A stretch of DNA of 64,000 bases from Flavisolibacter tropicus (lineage in GTDB: Bacteria; Bacteroidota; Bacteroidia; Chitinophagales; Chitinophagaceae): NCBI RefSeq assembly GCF_001644645.1, contig NZ_CP011390.1:3468001-3532000 (forward strand), written 5' to 3'. Positions 1 to 9,294 of the stretch are shown piece after piece. The position numbers and the translations under genes were made by a program. The number at the start of each line of letters is the position of its first letter. The first letter of the stretch is position 1. A model generated the notes under the pieces. The model had not been told where the DNA came from. It was given only the letters and a program-made list of their open reading frames with translations, and ran no database searches.

Positions 1-123
1 CGGCAGGTAACCATCAAGGTAAAGGTTGTAAAAAGCAGGCAACAACTTGCGCTTTGTCAGGTCGCCCGTACCGCCAAAGATGACAATGATAGTAGGAGCG
101 GCTTTATCGTTTTCGTGGTTCAT
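1..123 (-). CDS. zwf: Glucose-6-phosphate 1-dehydrogenase, N-terminal fragment
   Basis: Only the first 41 codons are in the window; the gene continues past the left edge. The ATG is the complement of 121-123. The protein begins with a short polar stretch and then [19 protein letters not shown], the NADP-binding Rossmann strand and GxxGDLxxRK loop typical of glucose-6-phosphate dehydrogenase. The enzyme oxidises glucose-6-phosphate to 6-phosphogluconolactone and makes NADPH. It is the last visible member of a minus-strand series tkt-rpiB-gnd-zwf, which fits the oxidative pentose phosphate pathway. The family call is firm although the rest of the enzyme cannot be seen. Confidence 0.9.
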   Translation of the reverse strand, partial: MNHENDKAAPTIIVIFGGTGDLTKRKLLPAFYNLYLDGYLP

Positions 124-151
124 TGTGTTTCGTGTTTAAGGGTCATTGTTG

Positions 152-232
152 AAGCTGCAAGCTATACGCTACACGCTGCACGCATATAAACAGGCTGTTT
201 GGCTTGTAGCGTGTAGCTTGCAGCGTGTAGCC
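152..232. repeat. Inverted pair of module A between gnd and zwf
   Basis: The 109 bp between gnd and zwf hold a left arm of CGCTGCAAGC-like units (about 152-186), the centre AAACAGGCTGTTT, and a right arm that is the reverse complement of the same units (about 201-230). The arms match imperfectly but over some 30 bp. A transcript running from gnd into zwf could fold this into a long hairpin. It is the smallest clear example in the window of module A facing its own reverse complement. Confidence 0.7.
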
Positions 233-1642
233 TCACTCCCATTCCGTATGAAAAACGCCCTCGCGGTCGATACGTTCATACTGGTGGGCGCCGAAAAAAT
301 CGCGCTGGGCCTGGATCAGGTTGCCCGGTAAATGGGCGCTGCGATAGGCATCGAAATAGGAAAGCGCCGCCATTGAGGCAGCTGCAGGAATGCCTTTATC
401 TACAGCCATCATCACCATCCAACGCAGGTCTGCCTGCCGTTGTGCAATGATGGAAGCCACCTCCTCGTCCAACAGCAGGTTGATCAGTTCTGGGTTCCGG
501 GCGTAGGCACTGCGGAAAAGCTCCAGGCTTTGTGAGCGAATAATACAGCCGCCGCGCCAAATGCGCGCTACACTTTCCAGCTCAATACCGTACATATAGG
601 CCTTAGATGCCACCTGCAGCTGCGAAAGCCCCTGCGCATAAGTAATGATAGTAGCCGCGTATAAGGCGCTCTTCAAGCGCTCCAGTGTTTGTTGCATATT
701 GGCCGGCTGCTCGCTATTTATTACCGATGAGAAGCGCTGTGCGGCCAATGTGCGTTCTTCTTTATGAGCAGACAGGTCGCGCATCATTACTGCGGTATCG
801 ATAACGGGAACGGGCACCTGCAGATCCATGGCGTTTTGAGAGGTCCACTTGCCGGTGCCTTTGGCGCGGGCGCGGTCAGCAATCATGTTCACCAGCAACT
901 GCCCCGTTTCTGGATCTCTTGTTTTGAAAATATCGGCAGTGATCTTTATTAAGTAGGACTGCAGCTCTTGCTGATCCCAAGTGTCAAAGGTTTGTTGAAT
1001 GGCTTCGTCTGGCAGGCCCAGTCCACGTTTCAGCATGTCGTACACTTCAGCAATCAACTGCATAATCCCATACTCGATACCGTTATGCACCATTTTTACA
1101 TAGTGACCAGCCGAGCCATTACCTAGCCAGGTCACGCAGGGTTGCCCATCTACCTTGGCAGCAATGGCTTCAAATACGGGACGTAGCCGCTCGTAGGCGG
1201 ACCTGTCGCCACCCGGCATCATGCTGGGACCATAGCGGGCACCTTTTTCACCACCCGAAATACCCATTCCAAAAAAATGGATCTTTTGTTTGCCCAACTC
1301 CAGGGCCCGACGGTCGGTATCGGTGAAATACGTATTGCCTCCATCAATAATGATATCGCCTTCATTCAAATGGGGCAGCATACCTGAAATGGCTATATCA
1401 ACAGGCTTGCCGGCCGGCACCAGCATCAAGATAGCCCTTGGCGTTCGTAGTGCACTTACAAAATCAACAACGGCCGATACGCCTTTTACGTGCTGCTGGG
1501 GGCCCACCTCTTTAGCCAGCACTGTAGCTTTCAACGGATCGAGGTCCAGACCCAACACAGAAAAGCCCTGATCGGCCATATTCAATAACAAGTTCCTGCC
1601 CATTGTACCCAGGCCAACGATCCCAAATTCATATTCTTCCAT
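233..1642 (-). CDS. gnd: 6-phosphogluconate dehydrogenase, decarboxylating
   Basis: The protein has 469 residues, the normal length for the long (dimeric) form. It catalyses oxidative decarboxylation of 6-phosphogluconate to ribulose-5-phosphate with NADP. The N-terminus carries the Rossmann motif GLGTMGRNLLLNMADQG (about residues 10-26). The signature GISGGEKGARYGPSMMPGG near residues 127-145 contains the substrate-binding region, and the all-helical C-terminal domain has the expected length. It lies between rpiB (59-bp gap) and zwf (109-bp gap) on the same strand, so an operon for the pentose phosphate pathway is likely. No frameshift or missing segment is seen. Confidence 0.96.
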   Translation of the reverse strand: MEEYEFGIVGLGTMGRNLLLNMADQGFSVLGLDLDPLKATVLAKEVGPQQHVKGVSAVVDFVSALRTPRAILMLVPAGKPVDIAISGMLPHLNEGDIIIDGGNTYFTDTDRRALELGKQKIHFFGMGISGGEKGARYGPSMMPGGDRSAYERLRPVFEAIAAKVDGQPCVTWLGNGSAGHYVKMVHNGIEYGIMQLIAEVYDMLKRGLGLPDEAIQQTFDTWDQQELQSYLIKITADIFKTRDPETGQLLVNMIADRARAKGTGKWTSQNAMDLQVPVPVIDTAVMMRDLSAHKEERTLAAQRFSSVINSEQPANMQQTLERLKSALYAATIITYAQGLSQLQVASKAYMYGIELESVARIWRGGCIIRSQSLELFRSAYARNPELINLLLDEEVASIIAQRQADLRWMVMMAVDKGIPAAASMAALSYFDAYRSAHLPGNLIQAQRDFFGAHQYERIDREGVFHTEWE

Positions 1643-1701
1643 AGACTAATTTCAGATTGAAGATTTTAGATTGCAGATTTTGGATTTTCAAGTGGATAGG
1701 A

Positions 1702-2157
1702 TTAGAGATAGCGACCCGTTTCTATTGCCCAGATCTTATGCAATCGGCGCTCAAAACGCTCACCACCATTATAAGATGCTCTCAGGTAGGCCTGTACCAG
1801 GTCCCAGATCAACACAAAGCCAATAACGCGCCCGCCCAGGCACATCAGGTTCATATTATCATGCTCTACACCCTGGTGCGCCGAATAGGTTTCTGTGATC
1901 AGCGCAGCCCTTACGCCCGGAAATTTATTAGCTGCTACCGATACACCTACGCCGCTGCCGCAAACGGCAATGCCACGATCCATAACACCAGCTGTAATAG
2001 CCTTTGCCAATGGAACAATGATATCTGGATAATCATCGTCAGCGTCATAAACATGCGCACCAAAGTCAGTTACTGAATAGCCTACGGCTTCCAGTTGTTT
2101 CACCAACTGTTGCTTAACCTCGAAACCAGCATGATCGGCAGCAATCCCTATTTTCAT
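1702..2157 (-). CDS. rpiB: Ribose-5-phosphate isomerase B
   Basis: The 151-residue protein starts [15 protein letters not shown], the RpiB phosphate-binding start. It has the catalytic loop [13 protein letters not shown] (about residues 66-78) and the [15 protein letters not shown] segment seen in the family. RpiB interconverts ribose-5-phosphate and ribulose-5-phosphate. The ATG overlaps the tkt stop as ATGA (2154-2157), a sign of translational coupling. The downstream neighbour gnd makes its substrate and the upstream tkt uses its product. Confidence 0.95.
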   Translation of the reverse strand: MKIGIAADHAGFEVKQQLVKQLEAVGYSVTDFGAHVYDADDDYPDIIVPLAKAITAGVMDRGIAVCGSGVGVSVAANKFPGVRAALITETYSAHQGVEHDNMNLMCLGGRVIGFVLIWDLVQAYLRASYNGGERFERRLHKIWAIETGRYL

Positions 2158-4172
2158 TGACCATCGTTTTTTACCAGCGCTTTCGCGCGGTTGTATACAT
2201 GATCTACTGTAAAGCCAAAATGTTTGAGCACTTCCTCACCCGGCCCCGACTCGCCAAAGCGATCAATACCAATAACGGCACCTCCAGTGGTTACATATTT
2301 GTACCATGCCAACGTAATGCCAGCTTCCACGGCAAGCCGCTTATGAATAGTTGGCGGGAACACCGTGTCTTTATAAGCCTGGTCCTGCTGCTCAAATAGC
2401 TCCCACGAAGGCATGCTGACCACACGGGTAGGTATGCCCTCGGCTTGCAGGCGCTCTTGTGCCTGCACCACCAGCTGCAGTTCTGAGCCAGTGCCAATCA
2501 GTATAAGTGTCGGTGCGCCATTGGCCTCACTTAGGATATAAGCCCCCTTTTCGAGGTTAGAAGCCGGTGCATATTTTGTTTGATCCAGCGTGGGTATCTT
2601 CTGGCGGGTAAGAATGAGCGCAACAGGCCCTTTCAAGCTGGTCATGGCAATACGCCAGGCAGCGACTGTTTCATTGGCATCGCCTGGCCTTATTACGGTA
2701 AGATTGGGAATGGCACGCAAGGCAGTAACGTGCTCTACCGGCTGATGGGTGGGACCATCTTCTCCCAGGCCAATGCTATCGTGCGTAAAGATGTAGGTAA
2801 CGGGTGCTTCTGTTAAAGCGGCCAGACGAATGGCGCCCCGCATATAGTCAGAAAAGGTTAAGAAGGTACCACCATAAACACGAACACCGCGGTGGGTGGC
2901 CATGCCATTTAGAATAGCGCCCATAGCATGCTCGCGTACGCCAAACCAGATATTGCTGTTTTGATACTGACCTGGCTGAAAGCTAACATCGCCGTTCTTA
3001 GGTGTTTCGGTAGAACTGGCCAGGTCCGCCGATCCGCCAATCATCCATGGAACGATCTTCTTTAGCGCTTCAAGTGATTTGCCCGAAGCCTGGCGTGTGG
3101 CCAGTGCTTCTTCGGACCCAAACACCGGCAGTTCTTTTTCCCAGCCTTCGGGTAGCTTACCACTAAAGGCCAGATCAAACTGTTTGGCTTCATTAGGGAA
3201 GCTTTTCGTGTAAGCGTCCAGGTTACCTTGCCACTCCTCTTGCAGGTGTGCTCCTTTTTTACCCAACTCTAAAAGATGCGTTTTTACATCGTCAGGTATG
3301 TAAAAGGTTTTATCAGGATCCCAGCCAAAGAAGGTCTTGGTCTTTTTGACATTATCCTCACCCAAGGCACTGCCATGCACCTTGCTGGTACCGGCTTGCG
3401 GACTGCCATAACCAATAATGGTTTTTACAGAAATGAGCGTAGGGTGTTCTTTATCAGCCTGTGCCTCACGAATGGCGTCTTCTATGGCTTGCATGTCATT
3501 ACCATCGGCCACGGTAAGTGTTTGCCAGCCATAGGCACGGAAGCGTGCTGGTACATCCTCGGTAAACGCCAGGCTGGTGGGACCATCGAGCGAGATGTCG
3601 TTATCATCATAGAGATAAATAAGCTTACCTAGTTTTAAATGCCCAGCAAGAGATGCCGCTTCTGAGGCCACACCTTCCATCAGGTCGCCATCACTGACTA
3701 TACCGTAGGTGTAATGATCGATCAGAGAATGTCCCTCACGGTTAAACGTAGCCGCTAAAAACGCTTCGGCAATAGCAACACCCACACCATTACCAAATCC
3801 CTGCCCTAACGGCCCTGTAGTGACCTCTACGCCGGGTGTGAGCATGGATTCAGGATGACCGGGTGTTTTGGACCCTACCTGCCGGAACCGCTTGATCTCT
3901 TCTAACGGAAGATCATAGCCGTATAAATGCAACAGGCTATACAATAAGGCTGAACCGTGCCCTGCCGAGAGGATGAACCTGTCTCGGTTGGTCCAGTGCG
4001 GATCGCGGGGATTGAATCGTAAAAACTTACTCCATAGCACATAGGCCATGGGGGCTGCGCCAAGCGGCAAACCGGGGTGACCGGAGTTGGCCTGCTGCAC
4101 CATGTCAACAGATAAAAACCGGATCGTATTAATGCTGCGCTCGTCAATGGGGTTAAGGGTGTGAGAAGCCAT
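2154..4172 (-). CDS. tkt: Transketolase
   Basis: The 672-residue protein has the length of a complete bacterial transketolase. It moves two-carbon units between sugar phosphates using thiamine diphosphate. Visible motifs are [12 protein letters not shown] near residues 30-41, the thiamine-diphosphate/Mg motif starting [13 protein letters not shown] with the paired DDNDISLDG, and [17 protein letters not shown] near the end. It is the first gene of the minus-strand pentose phosphate set and overlaps rpiB by four bases. The promoter should lie in 4173-4280, but I could not fix a convincing box. Confidence 0.96.
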   Translation of the reverse strand: MASHTLNPIDERSINTIRFLSVDMVQQANSGHPGLPLGAAPMAYVLWSKFLRFNPRDPHWTNRDRFILSAGHGSALLYSLLHLYGYDLPLEEIKRFRQVGSKTPGHPESMLTPGVEVTTGPLGQGFGNGVGVAIAEAFLAATFNREGHSLIDHYTYGIVSDGDLMEGVASEAASLAGHLKLGKLIYLYDDNDISLDGPTSLAFTEDVPARFRAYGWQTLTVADGNDMQAIEDAIREAQADKEHPTLISVKTIIGYGSPQAGTSKVHGSALGEDNVKKTKTFFGWDPDKTFYIPDDVKTHLLELGKKGAHLQEEWQGNLDAYTKSFPNEAKQFDLAFSGKLPEGWEKELPVFGSEEALATRQASGKSLEALKKIVPWMIGGSADLASSTETPKNGDVSFQPGQYQNSNIWFGVREHAMGAILNGMATHRGVRVYGGTFLTFSDYMRGAIRLAALTEAPVTYIFTHDSIGLGEDGPTHQPVEHVTALRAIPNLTVIRPGDANETVAAWRIAMTSLKGPVALILTRQKIPTLDQTKYAPASNLEKGAYILSEANGAPTLILIGTGSELQLVVQAQERLQAEGIPTRVVSMPSWELFEQQDQAYKDTVFPPTIHKRLAVEAGITLAWYKYVTTGGAVIGIDRFGESGPGEEVLKHFGFTVDHVYNRAKALVKNDGQ

Positions 4173-4534
4173 AGGTAAATAAAGTTACAGCAAGTAAAAT
4201 GGGAAAAGAAGCGGGGAGGGAAAAAGCTGCGAGAAGAAGTCCTCTGTCGACAGACGACAGCCCACAGTAGGAAAGTCAATGGTCAAAAAGTCATTGGTTA
4301 TTGAATGAGTGAGTAGTGGTGAGAAATCGTGAAACGTGAGACGTGAAAAGGGAGGAGTAATGAGTAAGGAGTCCGTAATGAAGTAAAGTAGGCCTATTAT
4401 AGGAGGATATTCTCTGCAACTCCTCTATGGCTCCCGTGCGCGGGTGCTCCCCTTTAGGGGCTGGAGGCGTGTGAAACATCTTTTCGCGGAGCACAGAACA
4501 AACCTTGTAAATTCGTAACACTTAACCCTATACT
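4173..4534. repeat. Intergenic stretch with traces of modules L, S and J
   Basis: This gap separates the divergent genes tkt and the flavin reductase. It holds a module L remnant in direct orientation (about 4238-4272), S-like GTGAGTAGTGAG (4310-4322) and an inverted J hairpin, CCCCTTTAGGGG, at 4450-4461. The last 70 bp before 4535 are free of modules and probably carry the promoter of the reductase. No open reading frame here looks like a gene. Confidence 0.6.
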
Positions 4535-5110
4535 ATGACCATTGCTATTATATCCTCTGCCGTACGCACCGGACGCAAAAGCCATTGGGTGGCGCTGTAT
4601 TTCAAAAATTACATTGAACAACAGGGATTGGCTACTGTCGACTTTATTGATCTGGCAGAATACCAGTTTCCGCTTTTTGAAGAACGCCTGCGTTTTATGC
4701 CCTCACCATCGGCCGATGTTTTGGATTTTGCGCAACGCATTGTACTGGCAGATGGCGTGCTCATTGTTACTCCTGAATACAATGGCGGCTATCCCGCAAG
4801 CTTAAAAAACGTAGTGGATCTGCTGTACGCCGAATGGAAGCGTAAACCTATAGCCTTGGCTACCGTTTCCGGCGGACCTTTTGGCGGAGCACAGGTAATG
4901 ACATCGCTAGTGTTTTCGCTATGGAAAATAGGAGCCTGGGTGGTGCCGGCAATGTTCCAGGTAGCCAAGGTGCAGGAGAGTTACGACGAGACAGGAACAC
5001 CCAAAGACAAAGAAGGCACCGACAAAAGGGCAAAGGCATTTTTAGAAGAACTGCGCTGGTGCATAGAAGCCAATAATCGCATGCAGGAGACGGCTGCGAA
5101 AGGCTCTTAA
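4535..5110 (+). CDS. NADPH-dependent FMN reductase family flavoprotein
   Basis: The 191-residue protein is a flavodoxin-like NADPH:FMN/quinone reductase. It opens MTIAIISSAVRTGRKS, the strand and phosphate loop that bind FMN. At about residues 83-98 it has TPEYNGGYPASLKNVVD, the PEYN-G-P-LKN signature of this family (SsuE/ChrR/AzoR type). Such enzymes reduce flavins, quinones or azo dyes. It stands alone on the plus strand. The nearby quinone-stress cluster at 8196-13595 makes quinone reduction a reasonable guess, but the substrate cannot be read from sequence. Confidence 0.85.
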   Translation: MTIAIISSAVRTGRKSHWVALYFKNYIEQQGLATVDFIDLAEYQFPLFEERLRFMPSPSADVLDFAQRIVLADGVLIVTPEYNGGYPASLKNVVDLLYAEWKRKPIALATVSGGPFGGAQVMTSLVFSLWKIGAWVVPAMFQVAKVQESYDETGTPKDKEGTDKRAKAFLEELRWCIEANNRMQETAAKGS

Positions 5111-5149
5111 CATGCAATAAAGCAAAGCCAGTACGCTTAGAAGCTGATT

Positions 5150-5204
5150 CAAAAAAAGAGGCGGTTGTTGTAAGTACAACTGTACTACGTATTACAACCG
5201 CCTT
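5150..5204 (-). terminator. Intrinsic terminator of the 5236-7860 gene
   Basis: On the minus strand, 30 bp after the stop, GGCGGTTGT (5160-5168) pairs with ACAACCGCC (5194-5202) and a T-run (complement of 5151-5157) follows. The convergent gene ending at 5110 may use the other side. Confidence 0.75.
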
Positions 5205-5235
5205 GTTCAGCAAGAGCTACTTCATTCGCTTGGAA

Positions 5236-7860
5236 TCAGAACATGAATCCTGCTTTTATATATAGCACCTGGTCTTCTTTTGATACGCCATAGTTGGCTG
5301 TAAACGAAATCCGCTGGTAAGGAACAATCCATACACCGCCACCATAGCCTACATGCCAGCGGTTGGAATCTTCATCTGGTATCCATACCCGTCCATTATC
5401 ACAGAACAGGTTAATACCCAGCTTACCTCTTACAACAAAACCTTTAAGCGTTGCTACTGGTATGCGCAGTTCATTGTTATTGTACACCATGGATTTACCA
5501 GAAAAACGGCTTCTTCTGTACCCTCTTAAATTGGTTAAGCCACTGAGCTGGTTGTACTGGAAAAACTGTGGATCGCCAGAAAGAATAGCACCACCAATGC
5601 GGCTGGTCCAAACCAATGAACGTATGGGAAGATAAAAAGTAAACGCCCCGGCATAGTTGGAATAATTATCCGACCGCGTTGGCGAGTAGTGGTATTGAAT
5701 GGCCGATTCTACAGCTACGCCATGGGTAGGAAAATAACTATCATTTCTTGTTGAAAACAAATAAGACACCGTACCACCAACCCAATGTACGCGATCAAAA
5801 GCCGATGAGTCCAGCGCTGCACCAGCACTGGTTACAAAACGTTTATCTACCTCCTGCACCTGGGTTGATAAATAATCGCCCAAAATCGACACATGGTGCT
5901 TGGCCGCCCATGAACGTTGCAGCCCGGCTACCGCCACCAGTTGTTCTACCCTTATTCTATAGAAGGATTTATCGTCTACCAGCTTCTCTGTATTATTACC
6001 CAGTCCATAAAAGTTCAACACATAGTCGGGTTGGTTCAGGTAGAAATTGGCCAATACATTCCAGCGTCCAACAACCTGCGCAAAGAAGCCTTCGTATAAG
6101 AAGTTATAAGCACCAGATTCGAAGGCATAGTTAGCAGCGATGCGATGTTGTGCAGCAAGTCCCGGTTTATTCCATTTGTATTTTCTGTAGTTGATGCCAC
6201 CGCCCAGGAAAACGCCATCATCAGGGTTATAGCCTGGCAAAAAAAATGGCAATACTATATCGTACTGGTAATTACCATAGGTGTATTGTTGCCAAAGGGA
6301 GTCGGGGCGTGTTCTTATCTTAAACTCCTTTTTCACCTCACTGTTCTTTTTCAATGAAGTATCGTATGCATATACTTTCGACAACTTGGAACCTGTAGCA
6401 TTGGTATAGCTATTATTACCATAACCACCAATCAACCGGATCCTTGATTTTAACCGGGTGTTGGGTTCTATTTGAAACTGATCATCGCCATTCATGCCAT
6501 AGAGGCGTACCTCTTTTGTTTCACTGGAGTTAAATACCCGTTCTTTTTTTAGCAGGTATCCTTCCTTATCCAAGGCATAATGCTTTATGGTAAATGTAGA
6601 AGGCTCGGTTGAGGATATCACAAACTTGTCTGCGTTATCAGTACCCATCCATTCCACCTCTTTTGAAAGGATCTTATAATACTCTTTGGTGTACTTCATC
6701 AAATCGTCTCTACGATGCATAAGCTTTTGCTGTATATCCTGGCCGTTTAAAGGCTTAACCGAAGCCGGCAATTCATTCACCGCTTGTGTAATTACGTTAT
6801 CTGTCCATGCCGTTTGCATTGCACTTCCTTCTTTTTCCCACTCGGGCCAGGTAAGATCTACCAATATCAGGCGATCCAGGTTTTTAGCTTGCCACATCAA
6901 CCCTTTCATATCCTCTATATCCTCTTTAAAGTATTTAGCCTTACGCAAGGCCCATTTGCGGGTACCTAACCAGGGCACAACGCCATCCAGCTTGGCAAAT
7001 GCCTGGTCCCGATCTTTCGGTATGGGATATATGTAATTCAATCCATCCTGTTTCCGCACACCCCATGTCCATTGATCTTCATGCCGGTCCCAGTCGCCTA
7101 TGAACATATCCAATAAACGGGCGCGTAGGAAGGCCCTGCTGTCGGCTTTGTATTTTGGCTTTAATAATGACTCCTGCATTTTTTCGGTAGAGAAGATCCG
7201 CTCGGCATTTCCAAACAACGGGTTGCCTTCCCAGTTGCCTTGTGGGCGCTCTTCCATCAGGTAGAACTGGTTGCCAAACGTGGAGTCAAATTCACCTAAT
7301 GCACTTGATCTTTTTACAAATACAAACTTCGGGTTACTACGATAGATGCCGCCTGCTTTGGCCAGATCGGCCACCACCAATGGTGCATATGGATGTGCAG
7401 ATGATACCTGGTCTTTTACAAATTCAACGGCAACTGTTCCGGCAAATTCCTCTGGCAGGGCTTTCTCGGGAAACTTCTCCACCGTACGTATGGTATATTC
7501 CTGCCCGGTGGTCTTTGACTTTAGTTGTAAAGACTTGGTTTGTTTACCTCCGCCTTCTTTTTTTACTACCAACCCTCCATAAAGTGTATCAATATCAATC
7601 ACGGGAACTTTTATTGGTGTGATCCATTCGCGCCGGTAGTGGTCGCCAAGGAACCAACGCGTAGTAGGCACTTTCTGAAAGGCCGCGTCGGCAAGAACAT
7701 AGACACTGTCGCCTTTGTATTGCTTTTGCCGGTTTATGTTAGCAATAATGGAGGCATCGTCAATTGCAGACTGGCCAATACTTTGGGATGAGAACAAGAG
7801 AATAGCAGCAGCGAGGTATAGCCAATGCCGCACAGCAGTTGTAGAATGAGTGGTGTTCAT
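5236..7860 (-). CDS. Outer-membrane beta-barrel protein with a kinase-like N-terminal half
   Basis: The 874-residue protein starts with a signal peptide (about residues 8-30, cleavage near SIGQS). Its C-terminal ~340 residues are alternating aromatic beta strands, with GYRRSRFSGKSMVYNNNELRI-type segments, and end in IKAGFMF. That is the pattern of a BamA/TamA-like surface-antigen barrel in the outer membrane. The N-terminal half is not a POTRA region. Residues 251-260 read DMFIGDWDRH followed by EDQW, and residues 280-288 read IPKDRDQAF. These resemble the catalytic and metal loops of HipA/Fam20C-like atypical kinases. The usual Asn of the loop is Asp here (GDWDRH). The barrel call is firm; kinase relationship and any activity are inferences. 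Transcription is single-gene, with its own terminator. Confidence 0.75.
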   Translation of the reverse strand: MNTTHSTTAVRHWLYLAAAILLFSSQSIGQSAIDDASIIANINRQKQYKGDSVYVLADAAFQKVPTTRWFLGDHYRREWITPIKVPVIDIDTLYGGLVVKKEGGGKQTKSLQLKSKTTGQEYTIRTVEKFPEKALPEEFAGTVAVEFVKDQVSSAHPYAPLVVADLAKAGGIYRSNPKFVFVKRSSALGEFDSTFGNQFYLMEERPQGNWEGNPLFGNAERIFSTEKMQESLLKPKYKADSRAFLRARLLDMFIGDWDRHEDQWTWGVRKQDGLNYIYPIPKDRDQAFAKLDGVVPWLGTRKWALRKAKYFKEDIEDMKGLMWQAKNLDRLILVDLTWPEWEKEGSAMQTAWTDNVITQAVNELPASVKPLNGQDIQQKLMHRRDDLMKYTKEYYKILSKEVEWMGTDNADKFVISSTEPSTFTIKHYALDKEGYLLKKERVFNSSETKEVRLYGMNGDDQFQIEPNTRLKSRIRLIGGYGNNSYTNATGSKLSKVYAYDTSLKKNSEVKKEFKIRTRPDSLWQQYTYGNYQYDIVLPFFLPGYNPDDGVFLGGGINYRKYKWNKPGLAAQHRIAANYAFESGAYNFLYEGFFAQVVGRWNVLANFYLNQPDYVLNFYGLGNNTEKLVDDKSFYRIRVEQLVAVAGLQRSWAAKHHVSILGDYLSTQVQEVDKRFVTSAGAALDSSAFDRVHWVGGTVSYLFSTRNDSYFPTHGVAVESAIQYHYSPTRSDNYSNYAGAFTFYLPIRSLVWTSRIGGAILSGDPQFFQYNQLSGLTNLRGYRRSRFSGKSMVYNNNELRIPVATLKGFVVRGKLGINLFCDNGRVWIPDEDSNRWHVGYGGGVWIVPYQRISFTANYGVSKEDQVLYIKAGFMF

Positions 7861-8195
7861 GGCAGTTGGTAAGAGGTGTATATAAAATTACAATTTATCT
7901 GGTGGGTATTTGCTAAGCTGAGCGGTTAGGATATGTCAAGATTTCAGGATAAGTATCAAGCAGAGGCGCCGGGGCGCGGAGAGGGAGGAACCACAGAGAC
8001 AGGGAGTGCAGGGAGGTGCACAGAGAGTATGGTTGGCCCGCAGATGGCGCAGATAAACGCGGAGATGGTTTCGCGGAGAGGAATAGGTATCCGCGAAGAC
8101 GCTAAGGAGCACAAAGGAGGGGGTGGCTGAATTTAGTTTTCGTTTTTCTTATTTCCTATTTCGGATTTAGCATTTGGTATTTGGAATTTTTCCTT
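7861..8195. repeat. Intergenic repeat block (module E, then inverted tail)
   Basis: From 7965 to 8130 the plus strand carries the GC-rich lead-in GGCGCCGGGGCGCGGAGAGG, module E, a CGCAGATGGCGCAGATAAACG segment and F-like units. From about 8140 the polarity changes to pyrimidine-rich (TTCGGATTTAGCATTTGG-like). A 65-codon frame across it is repeat-derived and not a gene. The first 60 bp next to 7860 should hold the promoter of the outer-membrane protein gene. Confidence 0.6.
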
Positions 8196-8909
8196 TCACT
8201 TTTGGTTGATAGGTGTTTCAATAATTAAAAAATCAGCACCGGCTTCGCAGTGAATGGGTACGGTATCGGTTTCCCATACACCAATGGCATCCCTGGGGTG
8301 AAGGTCGGTCCCATCTACACGTATTTGCCCTTCCAGCAGGAATATAAAAAGGCATTTATTGGCAGGCGAAAAGCGATAGGTTAGTTCTTGCGCTGTATCA
8401 AAAGACCCCAGTGAAAGTTTGGCGCTTTGATTGATCCAGCAATGCTCCATGCCTTCTTCATTCGAAACAATGGTTTTTAATTGATTTCTTCTTTTCTCTT
8501 TGGGAAAACTGCGTTGCTGGTAGCGGGGTGTGATGTTTTGCAACTTGGGCTCGATCCATATCTGTAAAAAGTTAACCTCCTCTTCTCCAATATTATATTC
8601 CTCGTGGCGTAGTCCACTACCAGCGCTCATAATTTGTACACCACCTTCTTCAATCACCGTTTTATAACCTAGGGTATCAATATGGTTCATCTTTCCTTTC
8701 AACAAGACGGAGATAATTTCCATATTGGCGTGCGGGTGTATACCAAAGCCCTTACCAGCTTCTACAAAATCGTCGTTGAATGCTACTAGCGTTCCAAAAG
8801 CTGATTTTAATGGATGGTAATAATCGCTAAAACTGAAGTAAAAATTGCTCTTCAACCAACCAATGTCTTTTATGCCGCGCTCTGTTTTTCTGAAAACCTG
8901 TGACTTCAT
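8196..8909 (-). CDS. Pirin family protein
   Basis: The 237-residue protein has the pirin bicupin layout. The iron ligands are visible as H58 and H60 in GIHPHANMEII and H102 and E104 in GSGLRHEEYN. Together they match the four metal-binding residues of the family. Bacterial pirins such as YhaK and YhhW include quercetin dioxygenase-like and redox-sensing members. It is the last gene of a tight minus-strand run and lies 31 bp after the cupin gene, which supports a role in handling quinones, phenols or oxidative stress. The exact substrate is unknown. Confidence 0.88.
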   Translation of the reverse strand: MKSQVFRKTERGIKDIGWLKSNFYFSFSDYYHPLKSAFGTLVAFNDDFVEAGKGFGIHPHANMEIISVLLKGKMNHIDTLGYKTVIEEGGVQIMSAGSGLRHEEYNIGEEEVNFLQIWIEPKLQNITPRYQQRSFPKEKRRNQLKTIVSNEEGMEHCWINQSAKLSLGSFDTAQELTYRFSPANKCLFIFLLEGQIRVDGTDLHPRDAIGVWETDTVPIHCEAGADFLIIETPINQK

Positions 8910-8940
8910 TTGTACTTGTTTATTCTGTTATTGTTTGTCT

Positions 8941-9294
8941 TTAGGGCAATGTAATAAAGATCGACTTACGCTTTACAGGCTGCACATTGCGTGTTTTATG
9001 TCCTTTGCCAGTGGTATCTTCCATGAGCAACACTTCACCTGCTTTGAAAATTCGCTTGTCACCCAACGATGTTTCTATCTCAATTTCACCATCCAAAAGT
9101 ATAATATACTGCTTTTCTGGTGCGGCATGAAAGTTCCAGTCGTAAGAGGGCTCTACCTCCCGGAATATAACAGACTTAGCTGGAATGGCTTCGGATAAAC
9201 GTCCAATACTACCGGCCTCAGCCAGTGGAACGATCACATCTTCAAAATGGCTATCACCTGCAGCATCACTATATACTCTTGTTAGGGAAAACAT
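8941..9294 (-). CDS. Small single-domain cupin protein
   Basis: The 117-residue protein is one cupin barrel. It shows WNFHAAPEKQYIILLDGEIEIET (cupin motif 1, about residues 54-76) and FKAGEVLLMEDTTGKGH (motif 2, about 84-100). The metal-binding histidines are incomplete compared with classic cupins; H57 and H100 are the clear candidates. It starts one base after the stop of the esterase gene, so the two are almost certainly co-transcribed. No enzymatic activity can be assigned. It could be a sensor or a small dioxygenase-like protein in the stress operon. Confidence 0.8.
   Translation of the reverse strand: MFSLTRVYSDAAGDSHFEDVIVPLAEAGSIGRLSEAIPAKSVIFREVEPSYDWNFHAAPEKQYIILLDGEIEIETSLGDKRIFKAGEVLLMEDTTGKGHKTRNVQPVKRKSIFITLP

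Noticed and set aside
7933..8130. Plus-strand frame of 65 codons
   Set aside because: It lies fully in modules E and F; the translation (RGEGGTTETGSAG-type) is what these repeats give in any frame.
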